Assembly (NCBI RefSeq): GCF_041690465.1
Contig: NZ_JAWLHG010000003.1
Span: 186,001-250,000 of the forward strand
Origin: Falsiroseomonas sp041690465
Lineage (GTDB): Bacteria > Pseudomonadota > Alphaproteobacteria > Acetobacterales > Acetobacteraceae
Length of the DNA stretch: 64,000 nt
Direction: 5' to 3'
Positions 58,399-64,000 of the stretch are shown here, one piece after another (position 1 is the first letter of the stretch; each line of letters starts with the position of its first letter). The position numbers and the translations under genes are program-made. The notes under the pieces were generated by a model. The model worked only from the letters and a program-made list of their open reading frames with translations. It ran no database searches and was not told the DNA's origin.

Positions 58399-58830
58399 AT
58401 GTCAGACCGGTTCGGCATGAAGCCCGACGACGTGATGAAGATGTTCGCCGAGTTCCGCCTGCCGCATTTCGCGGACCTCGAAAGCCTGGCGCAGGCGCAG
58501 CGGCGCAACCTGGAGGCGCTCTCGGCGGCCAACCGCGTGGCGCTGGAAGGCGCGCAGGCGGTGGCCCGGCGGCACATGGAGATCGTGCAGTCGGCGATGA
58601 CCGACATGACCGAGGCGATGCGCAGCATGAGCGGCACCGAAAACCCGCAGGAGCGCGCCACGCGCCAGGCGGAGCTGCTGAAATCCGGCTATGAGCGGGC
58701 GGTGGCGAACATGAAGGAGGTCGCCGACCTGATCCAGAAGTCGAATGGCGAGGCGCTCGCCCTGCTGAACAAGCGCTTCGCCGAGGCGATGGACGAGATC
58801 AAGCAGATCTCGGCGAAGCCGGGCGGCTGA
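58399..58830 (+). CDS. Phasin family protein
   Basis: 143 residues, almost wholly helical and amphipathic. DLESLAQAQRRNLEALSAAN and a long QAVARRHMEIVQSAM-type helix are the phasin pattern; proteins like this coat polyhydroxyalkanoate granules. AAGGAG precedes the ATG. No PHA synthase gene lies in the window. Confidence 0.9.
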   Translation: MSDRFGMKPDDVMKMFAEFRLPHFADLESLAQAQRRNLEALSAANRVALEGAQAVARRHMEIVQSAMTDMTEAMRSMSGTENPQERATRQAELLKSGYERAVANMKEVADLIQKSNGEALALLNKRFAEAMDEIKQISAKPGG

Positions 58831-58849
58831 GGGCCTCCCAGGCCGGGCA

Positions 58850-59380
58850 TCACGGTGCCCAGAGGGCCGGGCGGCGCCAGGGCCTCGGCACGCGAAGCTT
58901 GCCCTGGCGCGGCCGCCCCGCCGCTCCGAGTGGCAGCGACTGCCACGCCCCCTCCCATTGCGGTGGGAGGGCGTAGGGCGGCCGGATACCGGTTTCCGCG
59001 GCGAAGCCGAGACGTCCGTAATAGGCCGGGTCGCCCAGCACGCAGGCCTGCTCCACGCCGGCCTCCTCCAGCCGACGCAACCCGGCGCGAAGCAGCGCGG
59101 TGCCGATGCCCCGCCGCTGCCAGGCGACGGCAACGGCGAGCGGTCCGACGAGCGCGATCCCGTCCGCCGCGGCGTCCAGCCCGCAGGCCGTGAACACCGC
59201 ATGCCCGACGAGGGCCGATCCGGCGATCGCGGCAAGCGAGAGCACGCCGCAGGGCTCCTGCAGCAACTCGCCCACCAGCGGCATCAGCTCCTCGCCCGGG
59301 AAAGCCTCCGCGTAGAGAGTCGCGATCCCGGGCAGATCGGCCGGCGTGGTCTCGCGGATGTCGAGCCGGTCCGATGTCAC
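58850..59380 (-). CDS. GNAT N-acetyltransferase
   Basis: 176 residues. IRETTPADLPGIATLYAEAF is the N-terminal strand-helix, and VAVAWQRRGIGTALLRAGLR the acetyl-CoA binding loop (RRGIGT). GDPAYYGRLGF is typical of the YhbS-like group. Its ATG overlaps the stop of the sensor kinase gene, so it ends a four-gene operon with the MarR and two-component genes. Acceptor unknown. Confidence 0.87.
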   Translation of the reverse strand: MTSDRLDIRETTPADLPGIATLYAEAFPGEELMPLVGELLQEPCGVLSLAAIAGSALVGHAVFTACGLDAAADGIALVGPLAVAVAWQRRGIGTALLRAGLRRLEEAGVEQACVLGDPAYYGRLGFAAETGIRPPYALPPQWEGAWQSLPLGAAGRPRQGKLRVPRPWRRPALWAP

Positions 59381-60744
59381 ACCGGCAGCCTGACGCGCGC
59401 GCGCAGCCCGCCGAGCGGGCTCTCCTGCAACACGATGTCGCCGCCATGCGCCCGCACGATGTCGCGCGCGATGGCCAGCCCCAGCCCGGTGCCGCCGGGG
59501 GAGAGCGTCGCGAAGGGGCGGAACGCCTCCTCCCGCTGCTCGGCCGGAATGCCAGGCCCGTCATCATCCACCGTCACCTGCACCCAGGCGGCCGCGGTCG
59601 CGGGGCCGACCGCCGAGGCCTCGCGCGGCAACTCGGCCACCGCCACCGCGATCTGTGCGGCATGCTTGCGCGCATTGTCGAGCAGGTTCGCCAGGCACCG
59701 CCGCAACGCATCCGGGCGCAGCGGCAGGACCAGGGAGCGCGGCGCCTCCACCACCACCTCCGCTCCGTCGCGCCGCGCCTTCTGCGCCACGTCGCGTACG
59801 ATCTCGGCCAGGTCCGCCGGCCGCGGCTGCTCGCCGCCCTCGCCGCGCGCGAAGGCGAGATAGGCGGCGACCATCCGCTCCATCTCCTCGACATCCTGGG
59901 TCAGCTCGGCGATGTCCTGCTCCGCCGCCTCGCCGCGCGGCAGCACGGCGAGGCCAAGCCGCATGCGGGTGAGCGGCGTGCGCAGGTCGTGGCTGATGCC
60001 GGCCAGCATGTCGGTGCGCTGCGCGACGAAGCGGCGGATGCGCTCCTGCATGCGGTTGAAGGCGATCGCCGCCTGGCGAACCTCCGAGGCGCCCTCCGGC
60101 TTCATCGGGCCGATGTCGCGGCCGAGCCCGAAGGCCTCCGCCGCGCCGGCCAGCCGGCGGATCGCGCGCACCTGGTTCTTCATGAACAGCGCCGCCACCG
60201 CGAAGAGCAGCAGCGAGGAGCCGCCGAGCCAGACGACGAACAGATAGAGCGTGCCGCTGAACAGCCGCTTGCGCGGCGCCTCGGCGTGCAGCACGCCGTC
60301 CGGCAGCTGGATGCGGATGATCACGCTGCGCGGGTCGGAGACCCAGTCGGCGTCGAAGGGCAGGCGCACGCGCTCGTCCATCGCATGCGCGAGGTCGCCT
60401 TCGAGCGGCAGCAGCGGCTGCCAGGCCGCACGGTCCGGCGTCGGCCCGAGCGTCGCGCCCGGCTCGAAGGCCAGCGCCATGTCGAATCGCCAGGCGACCT
60501 CGCGGAAGACCCAGGCGCGATGCTCGGGCGAGGTGTCGCGCTGGATCAGCTCGGTGACGAAGCCGAGCTCGCCCGCCACCGCCGCCGCCAGCCGGCGCGA
60601 GATGACGTCGAGATGCGAGCCGTAGAAGATCTGCAGCGCGATCCCCTGCAGGATCAGCAGCGGCAACAGGATGATCAGCAGGCTGCGGCCGAGCAGCCCG
60701 CGCGGCATGAAGACGCGCAGGAACTTCTCGAGCGCGGTCATCAC
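59377..60744 (-). CDS. EnvZ-type sensor histidine kinase
   Basis: 455 residues. Two membrane spans (about 20-40 and 165-190) enclose a periplasmic sensor (about 41-164); a HAMP domain follows (about 188-240), then the H box GISHDLRTPLTRMRLGL near residue 250 and an ATPase with NLLDNARKHA, DDDGPGIP and GGTGLGLAIARDI. It overlaps the response regulator gene by 4 bases and is its obvious partner. Confidence 0.93.
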   Translation of the reverse strand: MMTALEKFLRVFMPRGLLGRSLLIILLPLLILQGIALQIFYGSHLDVISRRLAAAVAGELGFVTELIQRDTSPEHRAWVFREVAWRFDMALAFEPGATLGPTPDRAAWQPLLPLEGDLAHAMDERVRLPFDADWVSDPRSVIIRIQLPDGVLHAEAPRKRLFSGTLYLFVVWLGGSSLLLFAVAALFMKNQVRAIRRLAGAAEAFGLGRDIGPMKPEGASEVRQAAIAFNRMQERIRRFVAQRTDMLAGISHDLRTPLTRMRLGLAVLPRGEAAEQDIAELTQDVEEMERMVAAYLAFARGEGGEQPRPADLAEIVRDVAQKARRDGAEVVVEAPRSLVLPLRPDALRRCLANLLDNARKHAAQIAVAVAELPREASAVGPATAAAWVQVTVDDDGPGIPAEQREEAFRPFATLSPGGTGLGLAIARDIVRAHGGDIVLQESPLGGLRARVRLPV

Positions 60745-61457
60745 ACCCCAGGCCGCAGCACGTAGCCGCGGTGGCGGACGGTCTGGATGAAGCGGGGCTC
60801 CCGCGGGTCGGGCTCCACCTTCCGGCGCAGCCGCGTCACCTGCACGTCGATCGCGCGCTCGCCGGCCTCCGGCGTGCCGAGCGCGGCGGCGATCTCGTCG
60901 CGGCTCAGCACCTCGTTCGGCCGCGCGGCGAGTGCGGCAAGCAGCGCGGTCTCGCCGCCGGTCAGGCGCAGCGTGCCCTCGGGGCCGCGCAGCTCGCCGC
61001 GTTGCGGGTCGAACCAGCGCAGGCCGAGCTGCACCGGCCCGGCCGCCGGTTCCGCCGCCGGCGGTGGCGCGGCGCGGCGCAGGATGGTGCGGATGCGCAG
61101 CGCCAGCTCGCGCGGGTCGAAGGGCTTGCCGAGGTAGTCGTCCACGCCGGCTTCCAGCCCGGCGATGCGGTCGTCCGGCGACCCGCGCGCGGTGAGCATC
61201 AGGATCGGCACCTCGCGTCCTTCCGCGCGCAGGCTCTCGACCAGCTCGACCCCGCTCTCGCCCGGCATCATCACATCGAGCACGAGGAGGTCGAAGGCGA
61301 AGCCGGCCAGCGCGTGACGCGCCGCGGCGGCATCGGCGGCCGCGGTGACGCGGAAGCCCTGCTCGCCGAGGAAGCGCTGCAGCAGGCCGCGCAGCCTGGC
61401 GTCATCGTCCACCACCAGCAGGTGCGGCGCCTCCGCCGCGACCTCCGCCGCGCTCAT
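60741..61457 (-). CDS. OmpR-family response regulator (PetR-like)
   Basis: 238 residues: receiver domain with D61 (LLVLDVMMPGESG) and a winged-helix output domain ending IQTVRHRGYVLRPGV. The MarR gene immediately upstream overlaps it (ATGA), which is the petP-petR order first seen in Rhodobacter capsulatus, where the pair is needed for cytochrome bc1 expression (family knowledge). The extra kinase and GNAT genes extend the unit. Confidence 0.92.
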   Translation of the reverse strand: MSAAEVAAEAPHLLVVDDDARLRGLLQRFLGEQGFRVTAAADAAAARHALAGFAFDLLVLDVMMPGESGVELVESLRAEGREVPILMLTARGSPDDRIAGLEAGVDDYLGKPFDPRELALRIRTILRRAAPPPAAEPAAGPVQLGLRWFDPQRGELRGPEGTLRLTGGETALLAALAARPNEVLSRDEIAAALGTPEAGERAIDVQVTRLRRKVEPDPREPRFIQTVRHRGYVLRPGV

Positions 61458-62038
61458 CCGCCCTCGCGCTCCGCCGCCGCTTCGAGCCGGGCGAGGGCGG
61501 CGCGCGCCTCGGCACCCATCAGCCCGCGCATCACCCGCCTGAAGCCTTCCACTGCCTGCGGCCCGGCCTCCCGATAGGCCTGCATCACCGTCTCCCGCTG
61601 GCGCTCGTAGAGCCGGCGCTCCAGCGCCGCGCCCTTCTCGGTCAGCGACAGCAGGCGCTGGCGACGGTCGGTGCGGCCCGGGGCCTGGGTAACATAGCCT
61701 TCGTCGATCAGCGGGGTCAGCACACGGCCGAGCGACTGCTTGGTGATGGCCAGGATCCCGAGCAGCTCGCCCACCGTGATGCCGGGCCGCCGGCCGACGA
61801 AATGCAGCACCCGGTGATGCGCCCGTCCCATGCCGAGATCGGCGAGGATGGCATCGGCGCCGGCGGTGAAGTCGCGATAGCCGAAGAACAGCAGGTCCTG
61901 CGCGAGCCGCAGCTCCTCCTCCCGCAGGAAGAGCAGGCTGCGCCCGGCCGGCGCCGCCGCGCCGCGCGGGCCCGCGCCCTCCGCCTCGGCGGCGGCGGCC
62001 AGCGGCCGGGACATCGCATCCTTCGGCATGACGGTCAT
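61454..62038 (-). CDS. MarR-family transcriptional regulator (PetP-like)
   Basis: 194 residues from the ATG at 62038; a second ATG lies at 62029. The N-terminal 30 residues are Ala-rich. The winged helix is TVGELLGILAITKQSLGRVL followed by the wing GYVTQAPGRTDRRQRLLSLT. It is the first gene of the leftward operon and divergent from ilvE; a GTCA-N7-TGAC palindrome just upstream is a likely operator. Confidence 0.9.
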   Translation of the reverse strand: MTVMPKDAMSRPLAAAAEAEGAGPRGAAAPAGRSLLFLREEELRLAQDLLFFGYRDFTAGADAILADLGMGRAHHRVLHFVGRRPGITVGELLGILAITKQSLGRVLTPLIDEGYVTQAPGRTDRRQRLLSLTEKGAALERRLYERQRETVMQAYREAGPQAVEGFRRVMRGLMGAEARAALARLEAAAEREGG

Positions 62039-62062
62039 GCGTTCCCGGCGAATCCGTATTTG

Positions 62063-62077
62063 GTCAGCATAGTTGAC
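62063..62077. promoter_or_regulatory. Possible MarR operator
   Basis: GTCA (62063-62066) and TGAC (62074-62077) with a 7-base spacer, 25 bases before the MarR start, inside the divergent promoter region with ilvE. Half-site length is short, so this is tentative. Confidence 0.35.
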
Positions 62078-62220
62078 GCATTTCCTTCGCGCCGCCACAC
62101 TCGGCCCATCGCATGGCGCCCCGGCGGCGGATATAGGACAACGGCGTGACCATGCGGTAGCACCGACGCAAGACTCGGCGACGCGACGGCTGCCCACAAG
62201 AGATCTGGAGGAATGCCCCG

Positions 62221-63123
62221 ATGGCCCTGGTGCCCTTCGATGACCGCGACGGCTGGATCTGGCTGGACGGCGAATTCGTCGCCTGGCGCGAGGCGAAGCT
62301 GCACGTCCTCTCCCACGGGCTGCACTACGCCTCCGGCGTCTTCGAGGGCGAGCGCGCCTATGGCGGCCACATCTTCCGCCTGCGCGAGCATACCGAGCGG
62401 CTGATCGCCTCCGGCCGCATCCTCGGCTTCGAGATCCCCTTCAGCGCCGAGCAGATCGACGACGCCTGCAAGGCGGTGGTGGCGAAGAACGGCCTGACCG
62501 ACGCCTATGTCCGCCCGATCGCCTGGCGTGGCGCCGAGCAGCTTTCGGTCTCCGCCCAGCAGACGAAGATCCATCTGGCGATCGCCACCTGGGCCTGGCC
62601 GAACCTGTTCGGCGACAACCGCATGAAGGGCGTGCGCCTTGGCTGGGCGAAGTGGAAGCGCCCGCATCCCGAGACCGCGCCGACCGCGTCGAAGGCCGCC
62701 GGCCTCTACATGATCGGCACGCTCTCGAAGCACGAGGCGGAGGCGGCGGGCTTCGACGACGCGCTGATGCTGGACTGGAAGGGCGACCTCAGCGAGGCGA
62801 CCGGCGCCAACGTCTTCCTCGCGATCGACGGTGAGCTGCACACGCCCACGCCGGTCAACTTCCTCGACGGCATCACCCGCCGCACGGTGATGGCGCTGGC
62901 GAAGAAGCGCCAGATCAAGGTGGTGGAGCGCACCATCCCGCAATCCGATCTCTCCCGCGCCACCGAGGTGTTCCTCGCCGGTACCGCCGCCGAGGTGACG
63001 CCGGTGCGCCAGGTCGGCGAGCTGCACTTCACCCCCGCCCAGATCACCGAGACTCTGCTGAAGGACTACGAGGCGCTGGTCCGGATGCCGCCGGAGCAGG
63101 TGGCCGCCCAGCTCGGGGCCTGA
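62221..63123 (+). CDS. ilvE: Branched-chain amino-acid aminotransferase
   Basis: PLP-dependent fold-type IV enzyme for the last step of Leu, Ile and Val synthesis. 300 residues. HGLHYASGVFEGERAY is the substrate-side block, K158 (TASKAAGLY) the PLP lysine, LDWKGDLSEATGANVF the cofactor loop and EVFLAGTAAEVTPV the C-terminal signature. GGAGGAATG lies upstream with the start 9 bases on. Divergent from the MarR-led operon, an order I associate with alphaproteobacteria. Confidence 0.95.
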   Translation: MALVPFDDRDGWIWLDGEFVAWREAKLHVLSHGLHYASGVFEGERAYGGHIFRLREHTERLIASGRILGFEIPFSAEQIDDACKAVVAKNGLTDAYVRPIAWRGAEQLSVSAQQTKIHLAIATWAWPNLFGDNRMKGVRLGWAKWKRPHPETAPTASKAAGLYMIGTLSKHEAEAAGFDDALMLDWKGDLSEATGANVFLAIDGELHTPTPVNFLDGITRRTVMALAKKRQIKVVERTIPQSDLSRATEVFLAGTAAEVTPVRQVGELHFTPAQITETLLKDYEALVRMPPEQVAAQLGA

Positions 63124-63159
63124 CCGGGCAGCGAGGCTTCGCGAGGAGGGGCGGGGCAG

Positions 63160-63699
63160 GTGGCATTGCGTGTCCGCAGCGCGCGACCGGCGGATGCCCC
63201 CGCCATCGCCGCGCTGCATCTGGCATCCTGGCGCGACGCCTATCGGGGCGTGCTGGATGATGGCTTCCTCGACGGCCCGCTCGCCGGGCTGTTGTCGCAG
63301 CGCTGGGCGGAGGCGCTGGCGGCGCCGCGGCGGGAAGGGCTGGTGGCCATCGCCGCCCTGGCCGGTGAGGTTGCCGGCTTCATCGCCATTCTCCGGCGCG
63401 GCACCGTTGCCTACGTGGACAACCTGCATGTGCGCCCGGGTCTGCGCGGCGCCGGCATTGGCCGGCTGCTGCTCGGCTTCGGTGCGTCGCGCATGCGCGA
63501 GCGCGGCTGCACGGCGGCGGAGCTCACGGTCTTCGCGCAGAACGATGGCGCCCTGCGCTTCTACGAGCGGCTGGGCGCCATGACCGGACCCGAGCAGGTG
63601 GGCGAGACCTTCGGCCAGAAGGTGATGGAGCGCCGCTGCGCCTGGCCTGACATCGGCGCGCTGGTCGAGGCCACGGCCACCGCCCCGGAACCGTCCTGA
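63160..63699 (+). CDS. GNAT N-acetyltransferase
   Basis: 179 residues, GTG start. VRSARPADAPAIAALHLASW opens the fold; VDNLHVRPGLRGAGIGRLLL is the acetyl-CoA loop (RGAGIG), and FAQNDGALRFYERLGA the C-terminal strand block. It resembles general GNATs in the RimI/YjaB range. Its last 139 bases overlap the convergent membrane protein gene. Confidence 0.88.
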   Translation: MALRVRSARPADAPAIAALHLASWRDAYRGVLDDGFLDGPLAGLLSQRWAEALAAPRREGLVAIAALAGEVAGFIAILRRGTVAYVDNLHVRPGLRGAGIGRLLLGFGASRMRERGCTAAELTVFAQNDGALRFYERLGAMTGPEQVGETFGQKVMERRCAWPDIGALVEATATAPEPS

Positions 63700-64000
63700 C
63701 GCCGGTTCCGCAAGAGGCCGGCTTCGCGTCGGGGTAGCGCCGCCAGCATTGTCGCCAGCGGCAGCAGCCAGGCGATCCGCGCTTCGTAGCGCTGATGCGG
63801 CTTGGAGAGCCCGCCGGTCGCCGCCGCATTGGCCAGCAAGGCCAGCAGCGCGCCGGCCAGCAGCGCCCCCCGCGGCAGGTCCCGCCGCCGCGCCACGCGC
63901 CACAGCAGCAGCGGCGCGGCGAGCGCCGCGAGCAGCAGCACCGGGATGTGCGGCAGCAGGAAGGGCGCCGCGCGCGCCGGCAGCACGCCCCGCATCTGCG
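63561..64000 (-). CDS. Membrane protein, C-terminal part (runs off the right edge)
   Basis: About 146 codons visible, entering from beyond 64000. Two hydrophobic segments (HIPVLLLAALAAPLLLWRVA and GALLAGALLALLANAAATGG) are followed by LSKPHQRYEARIAWLLPLAT, a C-terminal pattern I have seen in multi-span membrane proteins of alphaproteobacteria. The frame then runs 139 bases antisense into the GNAT gene before a stop, so the exact end is normal only if that overlap is real. Function not recognised. Confidence 0.6.
   Translation of the reverse strand, partial: QMRGVLPARAAPFLLPHIPVLLLAALAAPLLLWRVARRRDLPRGALLAGALLALLANAAATGGLSKPHQRYEARIAWLLPLATMLAALPRREAGLLRNRRQDGSGAVAVASTSAPMSGQAQRRSITFWPKVSPTCSGPVMAPSRS

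Noticed and set aside
62035..63903. A 622-codon open frame on the - strand opposite ilvE and GNAT
   Set aside because: Composition typical of antisense high-GC DNA; ilvE is unmistakable on the other strand.
1..64000. CRISPR arrays, insertion sequences, prophage or integrative elements
   Set aside because: No regularly spaced repeats, transposase or integrase motifs, or attachment-site repeats were found on either strand.

Overview
The window is a dense, GC-rich chromosomal segment from a Gram-negative bacterium. The LPS-export genes lptF/lptG, hldD, ubiK, a MidA-type complex I factor, a PetP/PetR-like regulator pair, a phasin, and many GTG and TTG starts all point to an alphaproteobacterium. 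Overall gene content and codon use suggest Acetobacteraceae (Roseomonas-like); that placement is inference, because there is no rRNA to check. No tRNA, rRNA, CRISPR array, insertion sequence, phage gene or origin was seen. No stretch longer than about 200 bases lacks a gene.

Layout. 1-5982: lptG (cut by the window edge), lptF, a GlcD-type flavoprotein, an Asp/Glu racemase-family protein, a secreted protein and an MFS transporter, with short palindromic repeats between some of them. 6090-25218: a large glycan locus. Its core is two divergent, tightly overlapping operons around a structured 200-bp control region. The leftward operon has inositol-3-phosphate synthase, a histidine phosphatase, a methyltransferase and a glycoside hydrolase whose barrel appears circularly permuted. 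The rightward operon has three sugar-nucleotide epimerases/decarboxylases, a B12-binding-type radical SAM protein and four glycosyltransferases. Flanking genes (a CgeB-type glycosyltransferase, a nucleotidyltransferase, phosphopentomutase, a DUF4214-like methyltransferase, a GT9-like transferase) fit the same theme, with a topoisomerase IB and a small conserved protein lying between them.

25215-38603: small-molecule catabolism and uptake. It holds an AbgB-like amidohydrolase, a hydantoin-racemase relative, an unfused copy of the flavoprotein domain usually fused to SelD, and a polar amino-acid ABC transporter whose parts flank a three-subunit opine/D-amino-acid oxidase-type complex and a DapA-family lyase, followed by a DUF6282 hydrolase. 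38750-44051: a histidine kinase with an ethylene-receptor-like membrane domain and a single-domain response regulator. They precede a four-gene cassette (SDR, acyl-CoA dehydrogenase, APH-like kinase, DUF6285) that matches the LvaD-C-A-B logic for 4-hydroxyacyl-CoA catabolism. 44026-48329: homogentisate catabolism (fumarylacetoacetase, hmgA) and a thiolase-like/DUF35 pair lacking the usual catalytic and zinc cysteines.

48465-58830: two PEP-CTERM surface proteins, each behind a near-consensus sigma-54 promoter, flanking a housekeeping block (prs, a lipoprotein, a 22-residue membrane microprotein, pgeF, midA-like, lgt, hldD, ubiK, a YbjN-like protein), then proC, a TetR regulator and a phasin. 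58850-64000: a four-gene leftward operon (MarR, OmpR-type regulator, EnvZ-type kinase, GNAT) divergent from ilvE and a second GNAT, and the end of a membrane protein running off the right edge.

The strongest candidates for undescribed biology are the glycan locus with its permuted hydrolase and the paired sigma-54/PEP-CTERM genes. The ethylene-receptor-like kinase beside the lva-like cassette and the 22-residue membrane protein come next.
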